From contig NW_026251427.1 of the NCBI RefSeq assembly GCF_025118155.1, forward strand, positions 62,001 to 126,000: a stretch of DNA of 64,000 bases, given 5' to 3'. A program made the translations under genes and the position numbers. The notes beneath the pieces were generated by a model. That model did no database searches, had not been told where the DNA came from, and worked only from the letters and a program-made list of their open reading frames with translations. Source of the DNA: Cokeromyces recurvatus. Taxonomy: Eukaryota; Mucoromycota; Mucoromycetes; Mucorales; Mucoraceae. Numbering within the stretch: the stretch's first letter is position 1; each line of letters starts with the position of its first letter. Shown one piece after another: positions 14,478 to 25,465 of the stretch.

Positions 14478-15688
14478 ATGAAAATTATTCCAATTAGTGT
14501 CCTCAAAGATAATTATTCTTATATTCTTATTGATGACAAATCAAAAGAGGCAGCTGTTATTGACCCAGTTGAACCTATTAAAATATTGAATGTCATTAGT
14601 CAAACAGGGTCCAAGTTAACAAGGTAGATAAAGATAGATAAAGATAAAATCATGAAAGAGAACTAATAATCAAGTAAATTTTAAAAAAAAAAGCGTCTTT
14701 ACAACACATCATCATTGGGATCATGCAGGTGGAAATATTGAACTAATAGGTAACATAATTAAATAGATATACATATATTTTGAAAATGCTGTAAAAAAAG
14801 AAAAAAAAAAAAAAAAAGAAAAGAAAAAATAAATAAATAAACAAAAATTAACAACGCACGGACTCATGTAACACACATCTATATACGTACACATAATGTA
14901 GCCAAAAAGCCTGGATTAGCAGTTTATGGTGCAGATGCACGTATACCAGAAATTAATTATGTTTGCAAAGATCATGAAGAATTTAAATTGGGTTCCTTAA
15001 CAATTACACCACTTCATACACCGTGTCACACAAAGGGTCATGTTTGTTATTATGTTGTAGATCCTACTACAGGTGAAAAAGCAGTATTTACTGGCGAGTA
15101 AAGTAATAGAGTATGTGTACCGTATAGAATGTTATACTAATATATATTTTATATATATTTTACTATTTACAGCACTCTATTTATTGGAGGTGTAGGTAAA
15201 TTCTTTGAAGGGGATGCTAGAGACATGTATAGAATTTTGTTTCATGTACTTTTGAAATTACCTGATGAAACATGGGTTTACTGTGGACATGAATATACAA
15301 AAAATAATTTAAAGGTATGTATATATATGTGTGTGTATATATATGTGTATATGTATATATATATATGTGTATATGTATATGAATATATGTATACATATAT
15401 ATATATATAAGTGAGTGATAATGGATATGAGTAAAATAGAAAAAAAAATTGTATATGTAATGTAAGTTATATTAGTTTGCATTGACTGTTGAGCCTCATA
15501 ATGAAGCGCTTATTGGAAAATGGAATTGGTGCCAAGATAAACTGATTACAGTACCTTCAACTATTGGACAAGAAAAGATGTATAATCCTTTCCTTAGAGT
15601 TAATGAACATTCATTACAAATTGTAGCAGGAAAATCAGATCCTGTTGAAGTATTACATACTTTAAGAGAAATGAAAAATAATTTTTAA
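14478..15688 (+). CDS. Hydroxyacylglutathione hydrolase (glyoxalase II)
   Basis: Multi-exon gene that hydrolyses S-D-lactoylglutathione to D-lactate and glutathione, the second step of methylglyoxal detoxification. It starts [19 protein letters not shown], close to the cytosolic animal and fungal forms, with no targeting peptide. The metallo-beta-lactamase signature [11 protein letters not shown] is complete, split from the first exon by an intron near 14625-14692. Further metal ligands appear in [19 protein letters not shown] and YCGHEYT. The C-terminal glutathione-binding region ends REMKNNF. Introns contain AT-dinucleotide runs (about 15320-15410). The stop lies only 36 bp from the stop of the convergent tetraspanin-like gene, so their 3' UTRs must overlap. 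Confidence 0.93.
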
Positions 15689-15724
15689 AATTTATAAACA
15701 AAATATATACAAATATTTATTCTT

Positions 15725-17051
15725 TTAATTAGTAGAATTCATTAAATGCTCATGCTCTTCATCTTTTTCTTGTTCAATTAAAGGTTTATAAATGGAAGGA
15801 TTATCAGAATAGACAGTAGACCAACGACCTAGTTTAGGTCTCTTTCTATGCGAACTCTTATTTTCCTTTGTCTGAGTAACAACAAGTTCATCGTCACTAT
15901 GACATGTTGTTGCTTTATGAGGATGATTTGCTTCATCGGTTCGATACATTTCGTATTCTATACGTTCTGTTGATAATGCCTGTAATCTTCTTTGTCGTTC
16001 AATGTTCTCTTCATTCATCCTAAGGGCCTCATCGTCATGATATCGATTCCAAGACATGACTACATCATCACTTTGATTATGTAAAGGAGGAGGTGGCATA
16101 GGAGGTGGCTGATATGTGGTGCCTCCAACAAAATCTGTTGATAGATGTGACTGAGATAAATCCAATGGATGAATGACTAGAACTGAGTTTCGATTTGAAG
16201 CAGAGGAAAGCATTGATTTTCGATTATCTAAATTTTTCTTAGCACGTTTACGTTTTGCAATTTCATCAAATAGTCTTTGACGTTGTTGATACATGGCACT
16301 TGAGATTTCTTGTTTCTCATTGCTGTCGTCGTTGTCGTTGTCGTCATCTTTTGGTAAAGGGAAATCAACTTTATGATAAGTAATAGAAGAGACTCTTTTA
16401 TCTCTTCTTACAGACTCATCTTCATCAGACCATTCATCTTTAAAGAGATCTTTTGTATTTTGATGTGTTAATTTACGTTGATAAGTAATAATAACGAGTA
16501 AACAAAGAAGCTATATACGTGTATACACGCATATTATAGGTTAGGTTAGGTTAGGTTAGGTTGGACCATCTATTAGACTTGTTTAACATGGGCTTAAACT
16601 TACAGAAAATAGACTATAAATAACCCATGAAGTTAATCTTTCAGTTGCAAAACGTTTCCATTGATTTGAACAGTGGATATAGATTTGCTTCATTTCAGAT
16701 GTATCTTCATATCCCAAGGACCACCAAAAGAGTCGAGATGAATCTCGTTGTAGACAACTGTCCATTAGAATAGGTCTATAAGAGATAAATAGTAAAAGTA
16801 GATGAACAAGTCCAATAACAAAGTGAATACATAGAACGATAACAAGTCCAATCATATAAACTGTGAATCCTCCAAAATTTCTCTATACAATAGTTTTAAT
16901 AAAAAGACAAGGATAATGCTGCTATAAACATAGACAAATACCATTGAATTAACAATAAGTCCATATATACTCCAAACACTAATGATACCCATAAATATTA
17001 AATAAGTATAGAAATCTCCCATTTTCAATTCCTTAACCCAATCTATACCAT

Positions 17052-17096
<45 letters not shown>

Positions 17097-17308
17097 AGTT
17101 GATATTAAGCTTCTTTCTTTTACTGTCCACGTATTTTATACCTTTTAAAAAGACCAAATCTATTGCAATCAATACAGGCCCTATTGCCTATACGTTATGC
17201 ATATTAATATGTAGTACAATAATAGACTATGTTACTTACTATAAGAAATAGAATAGCAATATAAGTTAATAAATGTGAGGTCAAGCATCGACTAAGCCAG
17301 TTATTCAT
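15725..17308 (-). CDS. Four-transmembrane tetraspanin-like protein with long charged tail
   Basis: Starts at the ATG at 17308 (MNNWLSRCLTSHLL). In-frame splicing of about five exons gives four hydrophobic helices: LLTYIAILFLIAIGPVL, FYTYLIFMGIISVW, YMIGLVIVLCIHFVIGLVHL and SWVIYSLFLLCLLVII. Between helices 3 and 4 lies a loop of about 50 residues with two cysteines (LMDSC ... YIHCSNQWKRFA), as in a reduced large extracellular loop. The CCG motif of animal tetraspanins is not present, so membership of the family is tentative. The cytosolic tail of about 250 residues is acidic then basic, with RQRLFDEIAKRKRAKK and a Pro run. One intron holds a TTAGG-type repeat (listed separately). Confidence 0.65.
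16536..16564. repeat. Interstitial (TTAGG)n tract inside an intron
   Basis: About five and a half tandem TTAGG units on the plus strand. In the sense of the host gene they read CCTAA repeated, lying about 30-60 bases before the intron's 3' splice site, so the tract supplies several overlapping CTAAC branch-point-like sequences. Confidence 0.85.
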
Positions 17309-17525
17309 TACAAAAAGAGATATATTTATATATATTTGTATATAAAAGAACAAATATTTAAATATGTAATATAATCTGCTATTGTTATTATTTTTTTTTT
17401 TTTTTTTTTTTAAGAAAGAAAAGATGGCTTAATGATTGACGGTGTTTCAGTCATTTTACAATCATTTTTACACTGACATCTATTTCTCATTATCCATACA
17501 AATATACATTTTTTATTACTACTTA

Positions 17526-18940
17526 TTAATCAAGATCTTCGTTAGGTTTTGCTCCACCACCTAGTAAGGCGTTTGTAGGAACAGGACCATTATTGCCTCC
17601 AAATAAATTAGCCATCATCTCTTGAAGCATATTGCCTTGTTTTCTAGGTTTGGGAATATTGAAAAATACAAGTCCAATATCTTGAATAAGCTAAAGTATT
17701 TTACTCATTAAGTATCCTTATTTATCATGTAACTTTTGTTTTATCTTATTTTTACCTCAACAAAGTTATTATCACTTTCATAAAGACCTGCATATTTTGA
17801 TTTAAGTTCCATAAACAAGTCTTTTCCATCCCTTTGAACTGTCAATAAGACTAATTGTGTAAGATTAATCCAAGAATCATTATAGATGATGTAAGGTGTG
17901 GGTGCATCTGCAGGTGCACGACGAACTTCAGATTTGTCTGCAACACCATGATTATCAGCTTCAATAAAGCTTGTATAAGCTAAATTAGCATGACGAATGT
18001 TTTTTTGAGCCAAAAGTCTATTCATAATTTCGGTTAATAAAAGTGAAAAGATTTACATTTTTCTTCTTTATATACTTTACTGGAAGACAATACGAGCAAG
18101 ATATATTCCTTTAAGTACAATTTTTTCTTCTGTAGCCCATGCATAAGCAACTTTACCAATGACTTCAGCGCTATGATCAGTGCCTAAAAGTAAATGATCC
18201 TCTGCTAAACTATATTTTTTCTCTAATAAATATTGAGAAGGTTATTTCTTTACTTGTTAATTTTGAATTGCTTTTTTTTTTTATTTTTCTTTACCATTAT
18301 AAAACATAGTGCCAACAAAGTCATGTAATTCAGGATCACCTTCTGGATAACTACCTTCTTCCTTTGTCCATCTATTAAAAAAATGGTTAGTAATAAATTC
18401 TATATATAAAATCATTGAATTCTTGTTTTTTTTCAGATTTACCTGAAAGCATTACTAATGAATGTCTTACGACCAACTTCATTGACTGGAAAAAGGTTCA
18501 AAATCTCAACAATTCGATCTTTTTTTTTTTTTTTAAAAAAATAAAATAAAATAAAATAAATATATTATATAAAAAAGAAGCTTTTCTTTATTTTCGTAAT
18601 TACCCAAAGAAGCTTCATCAACAGGCAAATGGGCTAATCTATATGTATCAAGCATATAATTAGCTAAATCTGAACCAGAACCGTTTTGTTTATGTTGGAA
18701 TAATAAAATAGCACCATCATGAAGTAAACGAATTGTATCTACATATTTAGCTTGTTTGTTATATCTACCAAAAGATTTTAGTTAATAAATGATTAAGAAA
18801 AAAAAAAATACGCGTTATGACTCGATAGTTAACCTTCTAGCAACAGTTCTGTACATTTGTTGTGCTTCATAATAATTGCCAGCATGAACTGATTCTCTTA
18901 GTTTTTGAAGTGTCTTTTCTACACCTTTACTTGTAGCCAT
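17526..18940 (-). CDS. GET4: GET4, Golgi-to-ER traffic protein 4 (tail-anchored protein insertion)
   Basis: About six exons; start at 18940 (MATSKGVEKTLQKLRES). Get4 pairs with Get5 and hands newly made tail-anchored proteins from Sgt2 to Get3 in the cytosol. The alpha-solenoid begins with HAGNYYEAQQMYRTVARRY, typical of Get4. Other recognisable segments are LLHDGAILLFQHKQ, LNLFPVNEVGR, FISNAFRWT, EEGSYPEGDPELH and LGTDHSAEVI. The C-terminal helices end in IPKPRKQGNMLQEMMANLFG, then a Gly-rich tail to EDLD. Length is about 310-320 residues, normal for the family. It is divergent from the ankyrin gene, with about 280 bp between the starts. Confidence 0.92.
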
Positions 18941-19220
18941 TTTAATTATTATTATTGTTTTCTGAGAAAAAAAAAAAAAAAAGATAGAAGGCACAACAAA
19001 ATATACTTTTTTTTTTTTTTTTTTTTATTAAACTCTGTCATTTAATTATCCAATGAAATAAAAAAGAAATTTCAGTAACAAATTAACTTTAGAAAAAAAT
19101 AAATAAATCATGCATTGGTATTTGAACTAATAAAGAATTCAAAAGGAAAATGTTTTACGAAATCAAATTCTTTAACTTCCTTTTTTTATTTTTTTTTGTT
19201 TTTTTTTCTTCTTAAAAAAA

Positions 19221-20795
19221 ATGCCATCTTTATTAGCAAGGACAATTGCATTATTAAATAATAACGCAAAATCTACTTCTAATAATAGTTTCTCTTTTGA
19301 AAATGAATCAAGAATATCACTTGGTGAAGAAATAGATATTGATACTTTATCTAATATGAATATTATAGAACATTACCAAATGAAGAGACCTCAGTATGGG
19401 ATGCCTCCTATAAAACAAGAGCGTCAGTTGATGCAGTTTCCTACAAAATTATCTCTTCAGAAGAATGACAATCAGGAAAGACAATCACAATTAGTAAACA
19501 AAACGCCATCTAAACCAAAACTGACACAAAACAAAAAGACGTTATCAAAGCAACTTCAACCAATAACCACTTTACCCTCTCACCTTCAGCCATTTACACA
19601 TCAAACAGCTTCTCATACTACTACTACTACTACTACTACTATTCATACTCCTCCTCTCACTCCGTACCCTACCATTTGGAAGGCTGCTGAACAAGGGGAT
19701 ATAAAGGCTCTTCAACACCATATTCATACCACGAAACTTGATACTGCTATCTTACTGAATCTTCGTGATCCAGAGACAGACTGTACTCTGTTACATCTAG
19801 CCATCTCTTCTCCACATTATTCCCATAACCCACAGCTCTTGCTTCAAGTCCTCCAATTGCTCCTTCAACATGGTGCTGATGTGACCCTTAGCAATATCTA
19901 TAACGTTCAGCCCATTCATATGATGGCTCATCATCATCGGAACACTGCCTATGACTTGATCACATTAGCCTTGGATAACGGTGCTAATCCAAATGCTCGT
20001 GATGGTGACGGTTGGACCCCGCTTCATTACATCACCCGTTTCTGTGGCCCCGCAGATCGTCAACGGTTAATTGATTTACTCCTAAGTCGTGGCGCTGACC
20101 TTAACCTAACCGATTCACACCACAAGACACCCCTCTTTGGCCTATTAGCGAATGATGACGATGTGATCTCCCTGAGTGTCTTGATTCAGCGTGGGACGGA
20201 TCTCTGTCAGAGAGGTGAGTTCCTAGATCCCGTCCAGAGAATCACACGAAGGGGTACAGTTCTGTTACAAGCAGCTCGATATGGTCGTTTCGGTTGTTTA
20301 CAATTCTTGATCTGTAGCTCTATCTCAGTTCTACAGTTGCGTCGTGCTGTCAGTCGCGATGAACTTACCTATGCTCTCGCTTTAGTCAACGAACGAGCCG
20401 CTAGGGATCCTAATGAAGGAAAGAAATTTGAAAAGATGCTGATCTTATTACAAGGATTAGAGGATAGATTCATGAAGGACCCCCTGTCGTTTTTGAATTG
20501 TCAGAGACCCCACTTACAGAAGAAGAAGAAGAAAGAACCTATTACTACTACCGTTTCGTCCTCCATGTCAGTCAATGGAAGATCCCTGAAATCAATGCTC
20601 GGTAGCATTCATAGAAGGAAACCAGAGGAAGGTGTACTCGTTGACTCTAAACCCTCTGCTAGTAAAATATTAATGAGAAAAGTAAGTCGTATGATGATAC
20701 GAAGATCAAAAAGTGTTGAGACACAAACCATACAGCAACCATCAGATAATACTATTTTTACTGATCTTAGAGCAGAAGATACCTCCACAAAATAA
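19221..20795 (+). CDS. Ankyrin-repeat protein of unknown function (524 aa, intronless)
   Basis: A single open frame from MPSLLARTIALLNN. Residues 1-150 are low-complexity Gln/Thr-rich. Residues about 150-340 hold four to five ankyrin repeats: an initial TIWKAAEQGDIKAL unit, TLLHLAISSPH, GADVTLSNIYNVQPIHMMAH, GANPNARDGDGWTPLHYI and GADLNLTDSHHKTPLFGLL. The C-terminal third is basic and Ser-rich. The repeats are protein-binding platforms; no enzymatic domain is visible and I cannot name a partner. The repeat-coding part is noticeably more GC-rich than its surroundings, as for a conserved core. It lacks introns, unlike most neighbours. Confidence 0.85.
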   Translation: MPSLLARTIALLNNNAKSTSNNSFSFENESRISLGEEIDIDTLSNMNIIEHYQMKRPQYGMPPIKQERQLMQFPTKLSLQKNDNQERQSQLVNKTPSKPKLTQNKKTLSKQLQPITTLPSHLQPFTHQTASHTTTTTTTTIHTPPLTPYPTIWKAAEQGDIKALQHHIHTTKLDTAILLNLRDPETDCTLLHLAISSPHYSHNPQLLLQVLQLLLQHGADVTLSNIYNVQPIHMMAHHHRNTAYDLITLALDNGANPNARDGDGWTPLHYITRFCGPADRQRLIDLLLSRGADLNLTDSHHKTPLFGLLANDDDVISLSVLIQRGTDLCQRGEFLDPVQRITRRGTVLLQAARYGRFGCLQFLICSSISVLQLRRAVSRDELTYALALVNERAARDPNEGKKFEKMLILLQGLEDRFMKDPLSFLNCQRPHLQKKKKKEPITTTVSSSMSVNGRSLKSMLGSIHRRKPEEGVLVDSKPSASKILMRKVSRMMIRRSKSVETQTIQQPSDNTIFTDLRAEDTSTK

Positions 20796-20874
20796 AACCT
20801 TTATATATATATATAACATAGGATGCTTTATTATTATTATTGTTAAATAAATAAATAAATAATGTATACGTTTA

Positions 20875-23800
20875 CTAATTGCTAATCAATTTACATGCAA
20901 GAATACGATCAGGAATATAGGGAGAATATCCTAATTGCCAATCTGTTTCTTCTTCATTCTTAGTTATCTTTCTTTCCCATCTAAGTTGGTCCAATGTCCT
21001 TTCTATAATCTCAGTATTGTTATCTTTCTCTTGCCTTTTATCATACGCTCTTTCGGCAAGACCCCAAAGATGGTCTTTCACTTTTCGTGGTCTTAGGATC
21101 GTCTTTTGATTTTTATCAATACCCTGAAGAATTTCTCGCAAGTCATCAGGACCATAACATTGTCCAATATCATAAATAGCAATAATTTGAACTATCAGTA
21201 TACCTTGAACATGATCTTTACGCCATCTTACTTTAAACCCATTCCAAACCAGTGTATCATCAATCACTTGACTATACGTTATTTCTTTCTGTCCATGTAA
21301 ATCATCTTGAACTAATACCTCCTTGCTCTTTAAAGATAAAAGTGTTGCGCATAAAGGATTATCTTCCCTATAAAAAAAAAAAAAAAAAAAAAGGAGAGAA
21401 AGAGAGAGAGAGCGAAAGAGAGAATGAGTAAGTCTTTTTACTTTCTTTTCTTTTTTTTTTTTTTTTTTTTTACTTGAATTCAATCTGAATAGGTCTTTCT
21501 AAATTTTTTTTACATATCAATTGATAATCTTTTAGAAACTGTAAAAATAAATTGTGAATACAAGTGGATGTTAACTTTACAACACCTAATTCAGTAATCT
21601 GATCTCTATGCTGCTTTGTTCCACGACTATAAAACCACAAGTCATTTTTATTTAATGACAATAAAGCTAGAATGGTAGTCGTTTGCTGAGTATCATTGCG
21701 ATTAGATAATAAATAATCCTCGATACGAATATGATGCGTATTTTTTAGCCACTCTTGACGTTGTGTATAATTAGACTGTATCTGTTGTAACGAACATTCA
21801 ATTGTCTTGACTTGATTTAGAGTTGAGGGCAGAGGATGTACAAAGGACGTCGTCAATAGGCGCTGTTGCTTTTGTTGCATATGAGGATGATAAAGTGGTT
21901 TCGTCTGCGACTGCTTTCTTTTTTGTGGAATAAATAAATCTGGAGAGTCTAAAATTGATTGAGGGATAGTATCATCATGAACTGGATTCATTTTAAACGT
22001 AGATTGTTGTTGTTGTTGTTGAACAAAAGGACTGGTATGGGTGATAGCTGTATGTACATTATCGATTTGCCATTTTGAAATAGATGTTAACGTTTGATGT
22101 TCTTGATCTTGATCTGATAATAATTCGTCTATTTCTTCTTCTTCACTATGATCACTCATCATTGAAAAGCTCCATTCATTCCTTTTTGGATTCTTGAATA
22201 ATGATGATACTGTATCATCAGCTACTACAGTCTCTTGATAAGAGTCTGTCTTTGTATCGATTGATTTATCTGAGACGCTTGAGGTTATCTGGTTTGTTTC
22301 ATTATTTTGATAAGGCTCTATCTCTTTGTTCGAATGTGCTACTGTATCTTTCATAGATTCTTTATTTGGCTCGAACGGTAATGTACTCTGCCTTAAAGAA
22401 AAGAAATCAGTATTGGCGGGATAGGCTTCATTTAGAATCCTTTCGATGAGATTATATACAAGTTGTTTATTATGTAATAAAATTGTTGTTTTATTAGGTT
22501 CAATATTGACTAAGTATAGCAGACAGAATGTTAATATATATACATACATATATATATATATATGTATATGCTTCTACTATACCATCATATTCATTAGGGG
22601 CTATCTGAATATCAAGATAAATAAACGGGTTCTTTCTTCTAGTTATTTCTGATGACAATCCAATCGCTTGACGATATCTATCTCTAATCATAGATATAGC
22701 ATATTTTAATTCAGATTTTACATAATTGATTGGTCTTTGATTAACGTAGACAAAGATTCGATCTTCCTTTAAAATAACAGAGGGATCTGTAACAAAGTCA
22801 GGTTTATGAATCATTTACTTGTTTGTGTATAGTATTTACCTGAATTTGATTTGGGTATAATCATATCTATAGTCAATGTAGGATGCTGTGGATCAGTTTC
22901 GATATATCGATTTACCATTTGGCGTAATTGAAAACCATAAAGGATAGCCAACGTATCTTCAATAGAATGCGCAATAGGCCTGGTCCAAACTTGGTTTTGA
23001 GTATTAAGAATGTTATAAAATGAAAATCTAATTTTGGGATAGGCAAGTGCATATTTGATTAACAACTCTTGTTGTATCTTTTTTATATGTTGTAAAGCAT
23101 TCTTAGTAGCTAATTGTCGTCTTACAGGTAAATTATAAAATGGCTTATATACAGTGATCATTGTCCCAGTTGTAGGAAATACGTTTATAGGTTTATCTCT
23201 ATAATAACGAAATTTATTAGATACTAGTTTTGTTGTTATATATACAAATATATATATAAACCGTATTTATATTACTTTGAGAGGTCTCCCTTTTTATTGA
23301 TCTCATATTGTCTACCAATAACATCTGTTTTTGTTCTTGTCGTAAGTACAACTTTGTCTGAGATGGTGCATATAGAATTAAGTGCTTCACCACGAAAACC
23401 AAAAGTCAAGGTAGATTCTAAATCTTCAAATGTGGTCAATTTAGAAGTAAAATGTCTCTTTGCTACATAAAGTCTATCTTTTTCTTCAATTCCATCACCG
23501 TTATCTTTTATCTATAAAATACATGGAATTGATAAATATCGTTTTATTTACAGTTCACAGTTAATTACTTGTATTGATTCGATTCCATTATTAATAAAAA
23601 CTAATTCAATTGAAGTTGCATTGGCATCAATGGAATTTCTTTAAATTTAAATGTTAATATATATATATATATATATATATCATAGTATCTATTTTGACTC
23701 ATTACTCTAATAGTTCTTTTGTTATTGATTCTATATCAACAATAACTTGACCCGAATGTAAATTTCTTACAGTGGCTTTATCAAGTACTTTAATTGTCAT
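20875..23800 (-). CDS. PMS1: MutL-family mismatch repair protein, PMS1/Mlh2 type
   Basis: About eight exons, start at 23800 (MTIKVLDKATVRNLHSGQVI). The GHKL ATPase motifs are complete: NSIDANAT (motif I), DNGDGI (II) and FGFRGEALNSI (III). A transducer domain follows (VNQRPINYVKSELKYA). The linker is long and acidic, and the C-terminal dimerisation domain ends ...DRILACKLISN. The metal-binding endonuclease motif DQHAxDER of PMS2/MLH3 is not present, and the chain stops at the ACK helix without a CPHGRP tail. This fits human PMS1 / yeast Mlh2, the non-nuclease partner of MLH1 that limits repair-tract length. Total length is about 850-900 residues. Assignment to PMS1 rather than MLH1 rests on the C-terminus. 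Confidence 0.85.
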
Positions 23801-24560
23801 TTAAAGAAGAAAAAGAAAAAAAAAAAAAAAAAATCAAATATGACAATCGGGCTTTTATTTTCAAATTTAAGCCAATTGTTTCCAAATAAACAAATATCAA
23901 ATGATTAGAAAAAGAAAAAGGCATAAGGAAGCTAACAAAATAGTGTAATTTATTATATAATAAATAGAGTAAGATATCTGCAACTATCTTATGGCTGTAT
24001 TAGAAATTAGCAACAATAATAAGAGAAAATAGTATGTATGTGTATGATGCATGTCACCACTGTCCTCCTCTTTGCTTTATTATCGTTTAAGAAAAGATAT
24101 TTTTAAGCTTTTTTTTTCTGGTATTGTATTATGTTACACATATAAATTCTGAAGAAAAAAAAAAGCATTACAATGTAAGCGAAGTATTACAAGAATGTTT
24201 ATGATCTACTTTTGTAACATAACATTATTATTTGCATAAGAAGCAAACTATTATTATATTGTCTATAAATAACGTCATCATTAATAATAATAGTCTTTGT
24301 TTCAATGCATCATTTTGTATGTTATAAAACAATTCTTTGATAAAAACGTCATACGATTATATAACTAGCTCTTTTCTTTTTTTTTTTTTCAAGTCGTGCT
24401 TTAATTTTGCTTTGAAAAGGCATCATAGGAATAATTTTTGGAGTGCACATAGCCACTTATTTGGAACCAACCAAATAAATGCGGGGAAAAGAAATTAGGA
24501 AAATTTTTATTTTTTATTTTTTTAAGGGCAGGGTATTTATAAGAAGGTTAAGTTTATCAC

Positions 24561-24592
<32 letters not shown>

Positions 24593-24609
24593 CTCTTATA
24601 ATATAAAAC
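23801..24609. other. Intergenic region with no gene seen
   Basis: Promoter spacer between the leftward PMS1 gene and the rightward gene at 24610. It contains an A run just upstream of the PMS1 start (23817-23833) and a T30 tract at 24563-24592 only 17 bp before the next ATG. No ORF or RNA gene is supported. Confidence 0.5.
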
Positions 24610-25059
24610 ATGATGGAGTATCAATTAGCACATCCTTCCACTTGCTGTTATTGCAAACATGATGAATTAACAGAGTCTTATATATTTGGTGAAGATGCAC
24701 AACAACAACGTGTTAATGTATTTGCCGCATCATTAGAAACAGAAGAAGCTATAGTTATACCTCATCGATATATTTATTTTTTACATTTAATGTCTTCTCC
24801 TGATTTATCTGCTTATTTATCTTCTTCTGATATTGTTTATGATGATATTTATGATTTACCTATTCATTTACAAAGACTTGTCATGGAAGCAAAAGAAGAA
24901 CTTATGCTGCTAAATAACGAACGGTCTGCTTTAGAAAGACTTGAACGAATACGAACTTATATTTGGAAGCGTTCTAATCACGATTTTTCTAATTTAATGA
25001 CTACGTTAAATGAGCTTGTTTCTGACGACGACGAATTAAATCATCTATTAGGCATTTAA
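24610..25059 (+). CDS. Small conserved-looking protein of unknown function (149 aa)
   Basis: A single uninterrupted frame, MMEYQLAHPSTCCYCKHDE to HLLGI, following a 30-bp T tract. The N-terminus carries CCYCKHDE, a possible half zinc site. The middle is Tyr/Asp-rich (DIVYDDIYDLPIHLQR) and the C-terminal half predicts as amphipathic helix (LLNNERSALERLERIRTYI), then an acidic end (SDDDELNHLLGI). Balanced composition, a proper start context and the length make it a likely gene. I do not recognise the family. Confidence 0.6.
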   Translation: MMEYQLAHPSTCCYCKHDELTESYIFGEDAQQQRVNVFAASLETEEAIVIPHRYIYFLHLMSSPDLSAYLSSSDIVYDDIYDLPIHLQRLVMEAKEELMLLNNERSALERLERIRTYIWKRSNHDFSNLMTTLNELVSDDDELNHLLGI

Positions 25060-25426
25060 TTATGAAATGATATCTATTTCCTCCCTTACACATGAATCAA
25101 ATGATACCGAATAATCATATTCTTTTTTTTTTGTTTTTCCTTTTTTATATATTATTTTTCATTGAAGTGTCGAACATTATTCTACTTTCTAATAGTAGAA
25201 TTGGGTGAGGCAGTGAAATACAAAAATAATAAATATCTTTAATCATAAATTTCGTAGCGATTTTATAAATAATTTTTGATTTAGAATGGACCTTCTTCTA
25301 ATGGAGAAGCGGGAATCCATAAAGGGTGCAGGTAAGGCGAGGAGGGGATGATTTTGAGACCCAATAAAATATTCAAAAGTTAAACCACACGATCCAGCAA
25401 ATTAGACAAAATAAGGAATCAATTTG

Positions 25427-25465
<39 letters not shown>

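Noticed and set aside
16536..16564. TTAGG tract as a telomere or chromosome end
   Set aside because: It is under 30 bp, lies inside an intron of an intact gene and has coding sequence on both sides.
25289..25390. Minus-strand frame ending in HPLWIPASPLEEGPF as a last exon
   Set aside because: Only about 33 codons are open, with no splice acceptor or upstream exon that joins in frame.
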